NCBI GenBank assembly: GCA_964506505.1
Contig: CAZDKY010000022.1
Coordinates: 1-45,425 of the forward strand
Direction of reading: 5' to 3'
DNA: 45,425 nucleotides
DNA from: M55B129 sp964506505
GTDB lineage: Bacteria; Bacillota; Dethiobacteria; DTU022
In this document: positions 33,323 to 42,269 of the stretch, piece after piece
Layout: every line of letters begins with the position of its first letter
Numbering within the stretch: position 1 is the stretch's first letter
Notes under the pieces: generated by a model
The model's database searches: none
What the model was told of the DNA's origin: nothing
What the model saw: only the letters and a program-made list of their open reading frames with translations
Translations under genes and position numbers: made by a program

Positions 33323-34645
33323 TTACTTTCGCATCCAGACAGCAGCTGGCGATTCGGGACAGATTATGGTCTGCGAACGGTCCGGCCCGACGGAAACAAT
33401 CTCCATTCTCACGCCAACTGCTTCTTCCATCGCCTGCAGGTAGTATTGGGCAGCTGGCGGAAGATCTTTAAATTTTCGTATGTTAGACAAGTCTTCATCC
33501 CAACCTGGAAAATCTTCATAGACCGGCTCGCATTCTTTCATATCGGAGGGATCCATAGGAAAATGACGGATTATTTCTCCCCGGCAGCGATAGGCAACCG
33601 CCATGCGGATAACATCCATTCCACTGAGAACATCAAGCTTCGTCACAGCCAGGCCGGTCAAACCGTTGACCCGCGCAGCATAACGGCCTATAACGCTGTC
33701 AAACCAGCCGCAGCGGCGCGGCCGGCCGGTGGTGGTCCCATACTCATTACCCCTTTCCCGGATCTGGGCACCGGTTTCCCCTTTCTCTTCAGTCAGGAAA
33801 GGACCTTCACCAACCCTTGTGGTATAGGCCTTTAAAACACCGATCACATTGTTAATCCAGCCGATACCGACCCCCGTCCCCGCTGAGGCATAGGCAGCCA
33901 CGGTTGAAGAAGAGGTAACAAAGGGATAGGTTCCATGATCAATATCCAGGAGAGCCCCCTGCGCGCCCTCAAAAAGAATTCTTTTTTTGTTTTCGATCTC
34001 TTCGGCAAGCAAAAGATCTGTATCGATGATCAGGGGTCTGAGCCGATCACATAAAGGACGATAAAATTCGCACAGTTCTTCATACTTAAAACCGGGTTGG
34101 CCGTAAATCTCCTGCAATATTTTATTCTGCAGAGGTAGAATTTCGGCAAGCCATTCACAGAAGTGGGAAAAATTAAGCATATCCACTGCCCTTATCCCAC
34201 GCCGCAGGGCCTTGTCGGCATACGCCGGGCCGATCCCACGGCCGGTAGTACCTATTTTCTTTTCTCCAAGCATTTTCTCATTTGCTTCATCCATGGCCTG
34301 GTGATAAGCCATAATTAGATGAGCCTTTCCGCTAATCCGCAGGTTATCAGTTTTTATAAGCCGTTTTTCCAGGTCCTCGAGTTCACGCACCAGGATCTGA
34401 GGGTTGATAACCATACCGTTGCCAAGCAGGCATAAAGTGTGTGGATTAAGAATGCCGGAGGGGATGTGATGCAGTTTAAAAACATTAGCCCCGTAGACTA
34501 CAGTGTGCCCGGCATTGTCACCTCCCTGGAAACGGGCCACGACATCGGCCTGCGCCGCCAGGAAATCGATTACTTTTCCTTTTCCCTCATCGCCCCACTG
34601 GGCACCGACTATGACCAGCCTGTTGAGATCGTCATTTTTAACCAT
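33323..34645 (-). CDS. purA: Adenylosuccinate synthetase
   Basis: The 440-residue enzyme joins IMP and aspartate using GTP, the first committed step to AMP. Signature motifs are present: GAQWGDEGKGKVIDFLAAQ at 14-32, GGDNAGHTVV near 41-50 with the catalytic histidine, GTTGRGIGPAYADKA near 138, EGAQGALLDIDHGTYPFVTSS near 228 and GVLKAYTTRVGEGPF near 276. Length is typical. ATG at 34645 is 17 bases after gatB, so purA appears to be the last gene of the gat operon, an uncommon partner. No clear terminator follows. Confidence 0.96.
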   Translation of the reverse strand: MVKNDDLNRLVIVGAQWGDEGKGKVIDFLAAQADVVARFQGGDNAGHTVVYGANVFKLHHIPSGILNPHTLCLLGNGMVINPQILVRELEDLEKRLIKTDNLRISGKAHLIMAYHQAMDEANEKMLGEKKIGTTGRGIGPAYADKALRRGIRAVDMLNFSHFCEWLAEILPLQNKILQEIYGQPGFKYEELCEFYRPLCDRLRPLIIDTDLLLAEEIENKKRILFEGAQGALLDIDHGTYPFVTSSSTVAAYASAGTGVGIGWINNVIGVLKAYTTRVGEGPFLTEEKGETGAQIRERGNEYGTTTGRPRRCGWFDSVIGRYAARVNGLTGLAVTKLDVLSGMDVIRMAVAYRCRGEIIRHFPMDPSDMKECEPVYEDFPGWDEDLSNIRKFKDLPPAAQYYLQAMEEAVGVRMEIVSVGPDRSQTIICPESPAAVWMRK

Positions 34646-34662
34646 CGATACACCGCCGTTCC

Positions 34663-36096
34663 TTAATTAATCAATTCTCGGAGCAATTTCTGCACCTTCT
34701 CGGGATCAGCACGACCTGCGGTAGCAGCCATGACTTTGCCCACCAGGAAAGCAAAGGCTTTTTCCCGCCCTTGCTGAATACTCTCGACCGCATCCTTGTT
34801 TTCGGCAAGTACTTTTTCGACAACTGGCTGCAGCTTTTCCCGATTAGCAATTCTGCCCAAACCCTTTTGCTGCAGAAGCTCACGAGGATTAGTGCCATTT
34901 TTGACTATATTAGCAAGAAGATTCTTGGCCACGGGCCGGTTAATTTCTCCCTCGTCGAGCATTGTCAGCAGTTCAATTAGTAAAGACGGGACAACTTCGG
35001 ACGGGTTTCGATCACTGCCTTTGAGCAGGTAAAGCAAATCGCCGCGGACCCACCTGGCCAGGTTGCGGTAATCTTTATATTCTCCGGCGGCCACCTCAAA
35101 CAAATCACCCAGGGAACGGTTCTCTGTTAAAATGACGGCATCGGCGGGATCAAGGTCGTATTCTTCCATCAGCCTGATCCGTCGCCGGGATGGCAGTTCA
35201 GGAAGATTGGCAGCAAGGGTTTCGATATAATCCGATTTTAGGATCAGGGGCAATAAATCCGGCTCGGGAAAATAACGATAATCCGAAGAACCTTCTTTGC
35301 CTCTTAGAGGAATAGCTTTCCTGTTCTCTTCATCCCAGTGACAGGTCTGTTGAATGATCGAGCCACCGGCGGAAAGAATGGCAGCCTGGCGCCCGGCTTC
35401 GTAATCAAGGGCCATCTCCACCGCCCGGAAAGAATTCATATTTTTTACTTCCGTCCTGGTACCCAATGTTTTTGAACCGGCAGGGCGCAGAGATATATTG
35501 GCATCACAGCGAAGCGATCCCTGTTCCATCCGGCAGTCTGAACTACCACTGTAGAGCAGGATACAGCGGAGTTCTTCCAGGAACAACCTCGCCTCACGCC
35601 CGCTGCGCAGATCTGGTTTAGTAACTATTTCCAGAAGAGGAATCCCGGCCCGGTTATAATCAACCAGGGAATAGTCAGAATCGAGAATTGATTCACCACT
35701 ATGTATTAGCTTCCCGGGATCTTCTTCAATGTGAATTCGTTCCAAATTGATTTTACGCTTAACCCCTTCATTTTTCATCTCGATAAAACCGCCAAGGGCC
35801 AGGGGCCGGTCATACTGGGAAATCTGGTAGGCCTTGGGCAAATCGGGGTAATAATAATTCTTGCGGTCAAAACGGCTTTCTTTTTGTATTTCGCTCTGCA
35901 GCGAAAGGGCAGCAATAATTGCCAGTTCCACCGCCTTGCGATTTAATACAGGTAAACTGCCGGGCAATCCCAGGCAAACAGGGCAGCAGCTGGTATTCGG
36001 TTCACTGCCGAAAGCAGTACTACAGCTGCAGAACAATTTAGACCGGGTCTGAAGCTCAAGATGGATCTCAAGACCAATTACAGTTTCAAATTCCAT
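34663..36096 (-). CDS. gatB: Aspartyl/glutamyl-tRNA amidotransferase subunit B
   Basis: The 477-residue subunit binds misacylated tRNA and activates its acyl group in the GatCAB complex that makes Gln-tRNA and Asn-tRNA. Visible are FETVIGLEIHLELQT at the N-terminus, the zinc-site cysteines in LFCSCSTAFG and SCCPVCLGLPGSLPVLN, DYNRAGIPLLEIVT, EVKNMNSF and the YqeY-like tail domain with a GKVMAATAGRADP stretch. ATG at 36096 lies two bases after gatA behind GAGGAG. Its presence implies a lack of GlnRS and/or AsnRS activity for at least one amide. Confidence 0.96.
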   Translation of the reverse strand: MEFETVIGLEIHLELQTRSKLFCSCSTAFGSEPNTSCCPVCLGLPGSLPVLNRKAVELAIIAALSLQSEIQKESRFDRKNYYYPDLPKAYQISQYDRPLALGGFIEMKNEGVKRKINLERIHIEEDPGKLIHSGESILDSDYSLVDYNRAGIPLLEIVTKPDLRSGREARLFLEELRCILLYSGSSDCRMEQGSLRCDANISLRPAGSKTLGTRTEVKNMNSFRAVEMALDYEAGRQAAILSAGGSIIQQTCHWDEENRKAIPLRGKEGSSDYRYFPEPDLLPLILKSDYIETLAANLPELPSRRRIRLMEEYDLDPADAVILTENRSLGDLFEVAAGEYKDYRNLARWVRGDLLYLLKGSDRNPSEVVPSLLIELLTMLDEGEINRPVAKNLLANIVKNGTNPRELLQQKGLGRIANREKLQPVVEKVLAENKDAVESIQQGREKAFAFLVGKVMAATAGRADPEKVQKLLRELIN

Positions 36097-36098
36097 TT

Positions 36099-37580
36099 CT
36101 ACAGCTCCTCTCTCCCGGTAAAATTGAGGGCCGTCTGCTGGGGTGGTGAATCGCTACACTTTTCCAGGACAGCGGCAGCCTGGAAGAGAAGTCCTTCGTT
36201 CAGTGGAGCAGCTGTCAGCTGCATCCCCATCGGCAACCCGCTCGAATGTAGTCCGGCCGGTATGGAAAGCGACGGTACCCCCGCCAGAGCATCAGTAATA
36301 TTGCAGACATCACTGAGGTACATCTTAAGAGGATTGTCAGCTTTTTCACCCAGTTTAAAAGCCGGAGTCGGTGTAGTTGCCCCAACCAGTATATCAAAAT
36401 TTTTGAAGGCCTTTTCATAATCGCGGCGAATCAGGGTCCGTACTTTCATTGCCTGCAAATAATAAGCATCATAGTAACCGGCACTGAGAGCATAGGTGCC
36501 GATCATGATCCGACGTTTAACCTCCGCTCCGAAACCCTGCCCCCTGGTCCGACTGAAAAGACTGATGATGTTATCCCCTTCGGCACTGTAGCCATAGCGA
36601 ACCCCGTCGTACCGCCCCAGGTTTGAAGCAGCTTCGGAAGGAGCGATCAGGTAGTAAGCACTGAGCCCATAATCGGTATGGGGAAGGGATACTTCAGTTA
36701 TACGGGCACCGTTTTCTTCAAGCATGGCTGCCATTTTAAGGACAGCAAACTTGATTTCCGGATCAAAATTCGCTGAAATATTTTCCTTGATCAGTCCAAT
36801 TCTCACCCCTTCAAGCTCGCGGTTTGCAACGGCGCTGTACTGAGGAACTTCACGGGGCAGAGAAGTGGAATCCCGCTGATCATAACCGGCTATCGCTTCC
36901 AGCAACATGGAACAGTCAAGAGCATTAAGGGCCAAAGGGCCAATCTGGTCAAGCGATGAAGCAAAAGCAATCAATCCATAGCGGGATACCCGCCCGTAAG
37001 TGGGACGCAGGCCTGTTATGCCGCACAGGGCAGCTGGCTGGCGTATTGACCCTCCTGTATCGGAACCGAGAGCAAGGGGGACCATCCCGGCAGCGACCGC
37101 GGCGGCAGAGCCGCCGCTTGATCCGCCTGGAACCCGCTCCAAATCCCAGGGATTGCGAGTAACAAAAAAAGCGGAGTTTTCAGTTGAAGAACCCATGGCA
37201 AATTCATCCATGTTAGTTTTACCAAGAATGGGCATGCCGATTCTTTTAAGCTTTTCCACTACGGCTGCATCATAGGGTGGAATATAACTTTCCAGTATCT
37301 TTGAAGCACAGGTCGTCTTTATTCCTTCAGTGCAGAAATTGTCCTTAATGGCAACGGGAACGCCGGCCAGGGGATGCAACTCTTCATTTTCCATCCTCCG
37401 GCGGTCTACTGCGGCAGCTGTTTCCAGAGCCGAATCTAAGGTGCAGGTAATGAAAACCTTCAAATGCGGATCAACTTCATCTATTCGTTCCGTGAAACTG
37501 TTGAAAACTTCAACAGCCGTAATTTCTTTATCCTGAAGCAACCGGCTCAGCTCAGCCGCTGTTTTCTGATATAGCTTCAT
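36099..37580 (-). CDS. gatA: Aspartyl/glutamyl-tRNA amidotransferase subunit A
   Basis: The 493-residue amidase releases ammonia from glutamine for GatB. The Ser-cisSer-Lys triad is clear: VPVAIKDNF near 70-78 with the lysine, PGGSSGGSAAAVAAG near 150 with the cis serine, and SDTGGSIRQPA near 172 with the nucleophile. NMDEFAMGSSTENSAF and the C-terminal GLPMGMQL are also typical. ATG at 37580 follows AAGGAGACAG. It lies 53 bases after gatC and immediately before gatB. Confidence 0.97.
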   Translation of the reverse strand: MKLYQKTAAELSRLLQDKEITAVEVFNSFTERIDEVDPHLKVFITCTLDSALETAAAVDRRRMENEELHPLAGVPVAIKDNFCTEGIKTTCASKILESYIPPYDAAVVEKLKRIGMPILGKTNMDEFAMGSSTENSAFFVTRNPWDLERVPGGSSGGSAAAVAAGMVPLALGSDTGGSIRQPAALCGITGLRPTYGRVSRYGLIAFASSLDQIGPLALNALDCSMLLEAIAGYDQRDSTSLPREVPQYSAVANRELEGVRIGLIKENISANFDPEIKFAVLKMAAMLEENGARITEVSLPHTDYGLSAYYLIAPSEAASNLGRYDGVRYGYSAEGDNIISLFSRTRGQGFGAEVKRRIMIGTYALSAGYYDAYYLQAMKVRTLIRRDYEKAFKNFDILVGATTPTPAFKLGEKADNPLKMYLSDVCNITDALAGVPSLSIPAGLHSSGLPMGMQLTAAPLNEGLLFQAAAVLEKCSDSPPQQTALNFTGREEL

Positions 37581-37633
37581 CTTTTTCTGTCTCCTTTAAC
37601 CAGCTTCGGCAGTACAGACCGGCCTTTTAAATG

Positions 37634-37936
37634 CTACTCTTCTTCAATCACGGTAATGCTGGGAACACGAAAATAGCTTTTCATCTTTTTTGGGGCATTC
37701 TGCAAAACTTTTTCCACGGGGAGAGAAGGAGAAATATTATCCTCGCGCAGGAAGGCTGGAATAGAAAAGACATGAGCAGTCGGTTCAATTCCCACCGTAT
37801 CGATTTCCCGCACCTTTCGAGCTGTTTCAAGAATAGCGCCGAGCTGGTCGGCCATAAGCTCTTTTTCCTCGGAGCTGAGCGAAAGGCGGGCCAGGCGGGC
37901 TACATGTTCCACTTCCCTGATAAAATCATCACTCAT
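37634..37936 (-). CDS. gatC: Aspartyl/glutamyl-tRNA amidotransferase subunit C
   Basis: The 100-residue subunit wraps GatA and GatB and stabilises the complex. It is recognised by VEHVARLARLSLSSEEKE near the start, ILETARKVREIDTVGIEPTAH in the middle and the RVPSITV tail. ATG at 37936 has GGGAGG upstream. It is the first gene of gatC-gatA-gatB-purA. The leader of about 155 bases before it holds a strong hairpin. Confidence 0.95.
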   Translation of the reverse strand: MSDDFIREVEHVARLARLSLSSEEKELMADQLGAILETARKVREIDTVGIEPTAHVFSIPAFLREDNISPSLPVEKVLQNAPKKMKSYFRVPSITVIEEE

Positions 37937-37972
37937 AGCCTCTACCTCCCTGGATCAACTTTGTTAAAACAA

Positions 37973-37998
37973 TTAACCGGCTATTGTAAGCCGGTTAA
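37973..37998 (-). terminator. Strong hairpin in the gat operon leader, possible attenuator
   Basis: TTAACCGGCT and AGCCGGTTAA are perfect ten-base arms around a six-base loop. On the minus strand they are followed by T-rich text (TTGTTTTAAC) and lie 36-62 bases before gatC, downstream of the predicted start. It could act as a leader terminator. No T-box consensus (AGGGTGGNACCGCG) is present. Confidence 0.45.
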
Positions 37999-38099
37999 AA
38001 TTCAAAAATCATCCCGGTAATGGTAAACTCTAGTTCTCTGCCTTTTTCAAAAAAGATGACCGCGAATTTTATTGGAAACTTATTCCTCATAATAGAATA

Positions 38100-38128
38100 A
38101 TTTTAATCTATCCGCCCTGTCCAGTCAA
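38100..38128 (-). promoter_or_regulatory. Promoter of gatC-gatA-gatB-purA
   Basis: On the minus strand TTGACT (38128-38123) and TAAAAT (38105-38100) are spaced by exactly 17 bases. The expected start is near 38093, giving a leader of about 155 bases. Confidence 0.6.
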
Positions 38129-38140
38129 GAAAGTTTGACT
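38123..38140. repeat. Dyad between divergent promoters, candidate operator
   Basis: AGTCAA and TTGACT are perfect six-base arms around six bases. One arm is the gat -35 box; the other lies just before the -35 of the divergent flavoprotein gene. A single regulator here could affect both directions. Confidence 0.35.
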
Positions 38141-38144
38141 ATTT

Positions 38145-38174
38145 TTGACCGGAAAGCGGTTCCCCGGCTATAAT
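38145..38174 (+). promoter_or_regulatory. Promoter of the geranylgeranyl-reductase-family gene
   Basis: TTGACC (38145-38150) and a perfect TATAAT (38169-38174) are spaced by 18 bases. The start would be near 38181, about 40 bases before the ATG, which also excludes a longer protein starting at 38145. Confidence 0.65.
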
Positions 38175-38219
38175 CAAACCAGAGGGTTTGTTGCAGCGTC
38201 CACTACGGGAGAGGTAATA

Positions 38220-39392
38220 ATGAAAAATATTGATCAAAAAGCCACCACCCAGGGAAACGAACTCAGAAGCCGCCCGTATGATCTGGCCGTAATCGGCGCC
38301 GGCCCGGCAGGATCACTAACAGCCTCCCTTGCTGCCACTGCCGGGTTAAAGACAGCCCTCATCGAAAAAGAACAGATGCCCCGGGATAAAATCTGCGGAG
38401 GACTCATATCTTCTCGAAGCCTCTCCCTGCTGCCGAAAGAAATACACATTCCCCGGGCAATAGCTTCTCCGGTCTACGATCTTACCGTGGTCAGGGGGAA
38501 AAAGCATTACCACTATCATGCCGATGAAATGCTTGGCCTGCTGACAGATCGCCGTGATTTTGATCACTTTCTTTACCATTGCGCACTCCATCGGGAAGTA
38601 GAGCCCTTTGAGAAATGCCGGGTTTCCACCATCACCGGTATTTGCCAGGGGGACGATAAGAAACAACTTTTTACCATCGGGACTAATAACAAATTGCATC
38701 CGGCATTGCAAACCCGATACCTGGTCGGAGCTGATGGAGCTTACAGCAGCGTGGCCCGCCTGGCAGGCCTGCGTAAAGGTCTCCACAGGCCATGTGGGCA
38801 TGGCATCTCCGCCCAGTTGACGTCCAATGAAACCACAGAATCAACCCGTATCGAATTCTACCCCCTGCCGCTGCTTGGAGGAATGGCCTGGTCTTTTTAC
38901 CGTCCAGGCCAGGTCAACCGTGGGGTGGGCGGTCTGGCCAGTACCCATAATTTGATTGCTGCATACCGCAGGTTATTTTCGCCCGCTCCCGGAGAAAAGA
39001 AGGTCCGCGGGGGATTGCTGCCTTTCTGCGGTCCACTTCTCCCGGTGGGCGCAGGAAATCTGCTTCTGGTCGGTGATGCAGCAGGTCTGGTAGATCCTTT
39101 TTCCGGGGAAGGTCTGTTCAACACATTCATCAGTGCAAGAATGGCTGTTTCGGCTCTGATTGATGCTGAAAACAGCACTCAAACTGCGGCAGTGATCTAC
39201 AACCGCCTGGTGGCAGATTATTTCCGAAAAGGATTTCTTCCCACCCTGATCGGTGCGATTCTCCTGCACGGCCGCTCCATCCTGCAACCTTCATCCATGC
39301 CTGTGAGTATGGCAGCCCTGGCGAAAAACAGGCTCTTCTTCAACAGGCACCCTTCACTGCCGGAAAATTTGAATCTCTTCCATCTGGCATAA
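38220..39392 (+). CDS. Geranylgeranyl-reductase-family FAD oxidoreductase
   Basis: The 390-residue flavoprotein belongs to the geranylgeranyl reductase family, whose members saturate isoprenoid chains or act as related FAD-dependent reductases. Visible are the FAD site DLAVIGAGPAGSLTASLAA at 22-40, KICGGLIS near 62, VGADGAYSSVARLAG near 181-195, and VGDAAGLVDPFSGEGLF near 280-296. ATG at 38220 follows GGGAGAGG and the longer frame overlaps the promoter. It is monocistronic and divergent from gat. Possible substrates include menaquinone side chains or other polyprenyls, but monooxygenase-like or unsaturated-lipid reductases of the same fold are not excluded. Confidence 0.87.
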   Translation: MKNIDQKATTQGNELRSRPYDLAVIGAGPAGSLTASLAATAGLKTALIEKEQMPRDKICGGLISSRSLSLLPKEIHIPRAIASPVYDLTVVRGKKHYHYHADEMLGLLTDRRDFDHFLYHCALHREVEPFEKCRVSTITGICQGDDKKQLFTIGTNNKLHPALQTRYLVGADGAYSSVARLAGLRKGLHRPCGHGISAQLTSNETTESTRIEFYPLPLLGGMAWSFYRPGQVNRGVGGLASTHNLIAAYRRLFSPAPGEKKVRGGLLPFCGPLLPVGAGNLLLVGDAAGLVDPFSGEGLFNTFISARMAVSALIDAENSTQTAAVIYNRLVADYFRKGFLPTLIGAILLHGRSILQPSSMPVSMAALAKNRLFFNRHPSLPENLNLFHLA

Positions 39393-39688
39393 AACAGGGA
39401 ACAGAAACTGCCGAGACATCTCAAAGATACCGTTATAAAAATCGTTTTCCAAATAACTATTCTGAAACCATGGTCAAGTAAACAATGGTACCCTTTGGCT
39501 GCAGGGGAAATGAGCCAACAATTTGTTTGTGGATGACAAATTATACGTCAACAACTTCAGCTGCAGTTTCTACGATAACCTAATCAGAAAACCCGGGTCA
39601 AATTGGACAAAATATAATGTGACTGCGGAGGATCAGAACCAGCAACCTTTCTTGAGGTTTTAACCTCGTAAGGTCTAACAAGAAAATG
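39393..39688. other. Gene-free stretch between the flavoprotein gene and alr
   Basis: The 296 convergent bases hold no supported gene. Short inverted repeats are GAGGTT/AACCTC at 39654-39667, 22 bases past the alr stop, and AATTTGT/ACAAATT at 39520-39542. Neither has a proper T-run, so no terminator is claimed. The region is richer in A and T than the genes around it. Confidence 0.4.
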
Positions 39689-40870
39689 TTAAAAGGCACG
39701 CCCTTCAATGAAATCGTGAATTGAAACCAGCTGTTTGTGGCGGAAGTAAAGGCGGGGCACACGCTTATCAATGGAACAGAGCAGTTCATAATGGACTGTC
39801 CCGATCAGGGCAGCCGCTTCTTCGATAGAAATTTCTTCTCCTCCCTGGCGGCCGTAGAGCACTACCTCATCGCCTCTCGATACGCCGGGGATGTGGGTCA
39901 CATCAACCATCAGGTGATCCATACAGACACGCCCAACTATGGGAGTTCTCACACCCCGGATGAGAACCTCCCCCCTGTTCGACAGCAAACGGCTGTAACC
40001 GTCGGCATAGCCGACCGGCACCGTAGCGATAACCGATTCTGCCGATGTTCGGAAAGTACATCCATAACTGATGGCCGTCCCTTCCGGCACCTTTTTAACA
40101 TATACAATCCTGCTTTTAAAAGTCAATGCCGGCAGGAGATCAACAGGTTCAGTACCCCTTCTCAGCGAAGGGTAATAGCCGTAGAGGGAAATCCCTAAAC
40201 GGATCATATTGTAACGGGAAAGAGGATGATAAATAGCCGCAGCGCTGTTGGCGGCATGAAGGAGGGGGATGTTAATATCCTTTTTCCGGCATTGATCGAC
40301 AATGCGATCGAAGAGAAGCAACTGTTCATCGGTATAAGAGGGGTCTGTCTCATCAGCCGACGCCAAATGGGTCAGCAACCCTTCAATGCGCAGGCCGGGT
40401 AGCTTAACCGTCTGCCGGATTACTTCAACTGCCTCGTCGGGCAGCAAACCGATTCTGCCCATACCGGTATCAATCTTCAGCTGGAGAGGCAGGATAATCC
40501 CCCGTTCGACAGCAGCGCGGGAAAAAGAAAGGGAAGTGTCCAGTCCGAAAACCGTGGGTGTCAGGTTGTGTTCAACCAGGGCTGGAAAACGCACCGGATC
40601 CGTATAACCAAGCAGCAAAACGGGTGCCTCAATTCCCGCCCGGCGAAGTTCAATTCCTTCTTCAACAAAAGCCACCGCCAGGCAGTCCGCCCCGGCTTCA
40701 AGGGCTATTTTGGCCACGGCGACTGCTCCGTGCCCGTAACCGTCGGCTTTAACTACAGCCATTATTTTTCTCTCCGCACCAATCAGATTCCTGAACTGAC
40801 CAATATTATGAGCTATGTGATCCAGGTTTATCTCCGCCCATGCCGGGCGGGCCCCATAATGAGATGACAA
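39689..40870 (-). CDS. alr: Alanine racemase
   Basis: The 393-residue PLP enzyme makes D-alanine for peptidoglycan. Landmarks are RPAWAEINLDHIAHN at the N-terminus, MAVVKADGYGHGAVAVA with the PLP lysine near 36, KIDTGMGRIGL near 131, LHAANSAAA near 203 and the catalytic tyrosine region GTAISYGCTF near 263. The TTG at 40870 is preferred because AAAGGCGG lies seven bases upstream and the next residues match the family start; the TTG at 40912 would add 14 non-homologous residues and overlap hom. It is the last gene of the nnr-acd-hom-alr run. Confidence 0.94.
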   Translation of the reverse strand: MSSHYGARPAWAEINLDHIAHNIGQFRNLIGAERKIMAVVKADGYGHGAVAVAKIALEAGADCLAVAFVEEGIELRRAGIEAPVLLLGYTDPVRFPALVEHNLTPTVFGLDTSLSFSRAAVERGIILPLQLKIDTGMGRIGLLPDEAVEVIRQTVKLPGLRIEGLLTHLASADETDPSYTDEQLLLFDRIVDQCRKKDINIPLLHAANSAAAIYHPLSRYNMIRLGISLYGYYPSLRRGTEPVDLLPALTFKSRIVYVKKVPEGTAISYGCTFRTSAESVIATVPVGYADGYSRLLSNRGEVLIRGVRTPIVGRVCMDHLMVDVTHIPGVSRGDEVVLYGRQGGEEISIEEAAALIGTVHYELLCSIDKRVPRLYFRHKQLVSIHDFIEGRAF

Positions 40871-40908
40871 TTTATTTCCGCCTTTCGTGTTTTTTCCTTC
40901 CCGGCAGA

Positions 40909-42198
40909 TCAACCGAGCAACCGGATCATGCTGGGATCAGGCTTAACTGCGGGTATATCCATTACTTTAGCCAGGGCACGGTGAAAAAAATCTTCCCGCA
41001 CATCATGGGTAACCAGGACAATTTCAGCCAGGTTGCCAACACGGCGTTTTTGAATAACCATATCAAGACTGACATTTTCATCACCGAAAACATTGGCCAG
41101 GGAAGCAAAAACGCCAGAACGGTCTTCGGCCAGAAAACGCAGGTAAAAACGGGCCTGTAGTGTGCCAATGGGGATGAATTCTGTATGGCCAGTCTTGCTT
41201 ATAAAAACGCCATCGGTTATGCGATAAAGGAGACAGCGGGCAGCCTCAACTATGTCGGCAAGCACTGAACAGGCTGTTGGCAGCGCTCCGGCGCCGCGTC
41301 CGTAAAACATTACTTCTCCCACCGACTCACCTTCGATAAAAACGGCATTATACTCATTTAAAACAGACGCAAGGGGATGGTCTAGCGGGATCAGGGTCGG
41401 GTGCACCCGCAGGGCTAATCCTTCGGGATACTGCTCACCTATAGCTAACAATTTTACCGCGTAACCAAGCTCCCGGGCGTAGACAATATCCTGCTGTTTG
41501 ATGACAGATATACCTTCAACATGGATCCGGTCGGGGGTAATGTGCTTACCAAAAGACAGCCCGGCCATAATCACCAGTTTATAAGCAGCATCGAAACCAT
41601 CCAGGTCATTACCCGGATCGGCTTCGGCAAAACCTTTCTCCTGTGCTTCGGCCAGGGCTTCCTGCAAAGACATCCTATCCTGAGACATGCGGGTAAGAAT
41701 ATAATTTGTCGTACCATTGACAATACCCACAATGCGGTTTATACGATCAACAGCCAGGCTGTATTGAAGCGGTCTGATCAACGGAATTCCTCCGCCGACA
41801 CTTCCTTCATAAAATATATTGCGGTTGTACCGTCGAGCCTCCGCCAGCAGCTCCGCTCCATGAGCAGCCATCAGATCCTTGTTTGCAGTCACTACGTATT
41901 TACCGTTGCGCAGGGCTTGCAAAATATACCGGCGAGCCGGTTCAATTCCCCCCATCAGTTCTATTACTATATCAAGATCAGGATTCTCGAGAATTTCTGC
42001 CGGATCGGTTGTCAGGCAATTCGCAGATAGATCCACTGTTCGCAGACGGGATGGATCTCTAACCAGAACTCGTTCCAAAACAATATGCGCATCAATTTTT
42101 TCCTGAATAATGGTTTTATTTTGCTGCAGCAAAGTAGCCGTGCCACCACCAATAGTGCCCAGACCCAGCATGCCGGCCTTGATCGTTTTTTTGTCCAT
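40909..42198 (-). CDS. hom: Homoserine dehydrogenase with ACT domain
   Basis: The 429-residue enzyme reduces aspartate semialdehyde to homoserine for threonine and methionine. Visible are the Rossmann motif GMLGLGTIGGGTATLLQQN near the start, ELMGGIEPARRYI near 86, VTANKDLMAAHG near 107, YEGSVGGGIPLIRPL and VGIVNGTTNYILTRM near 172, and an ACT domain at about 352-425 (YLRFLAEDRSGVFASLANV). ATG at 42198 follows GGGAGG and gives the normal N-terminus; the frame extends to 42249 but lacks a ribosome site. With asd elsewhere in the window it belongs to the aspartate family pathway. Feedback by threonine through ACT is expected. Confidence 0.95.
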   Translation of the reverse strand: MDKKTIKAGMLGLGTIGGGTATLLQQNKTIIQEKIDAHIVLERVLVRDPSRLRTVDLSANCLTTDPAEILENPDLDIVIELMGGIEPARRYILQALRNGKYVVTANKDLMAAHGAELLAEARRYNRNIFYEGSVGGGIPLIRPLQYSLAVDRINRIVGIVNGTTNYILTRMSQDRMSLQEALAEAQEKGFAEADPGNDLDGFDAAYKLVIMAGLSFGKHITPDRIHVEGISVIKQQDIVYARELGYAVKLLAIGEQYPEGLALRVHPTLIPLDHPLASVLNEYNAVFIEGESVGEVMFYGRGAGALPTACSVLADIVEAARCLLYRITDGVFISKTGHTEFIPIGTLQARFYLRFLAEDRSGVFASLANVFGDENVSLDMVIQKRRVGNLAEIVLVTHDVREDFFHRALAKVMDIPAVKPDPSMIRLLG

Positions 42199-42269
42199 TG
42201 TTTGGCTCTTTCCTCCCTTGTTACAGTTCCAGACAGCAATGATCAACAATATTCAACCGCCCGGCTTTA

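Noticed and set aside
37937..38093. T-box riboswitch before gatC
   Set aside because: The conserved AGGGTGGNACCGCG sequence is absent on the transcribed strand.
38145..38219. Upstream start for the geranylgeranyl-reductase-family gene
   Set aside because: It would place the start codon on the -35 box of a good promoter, and the ATG at 38220 has a strong ribosome site.
39598..39688. Small gene or tRNA in the gap before alr
   Set aside because: Frames there are antisense or continue the alr region, and no cloverleaf could be drawn.
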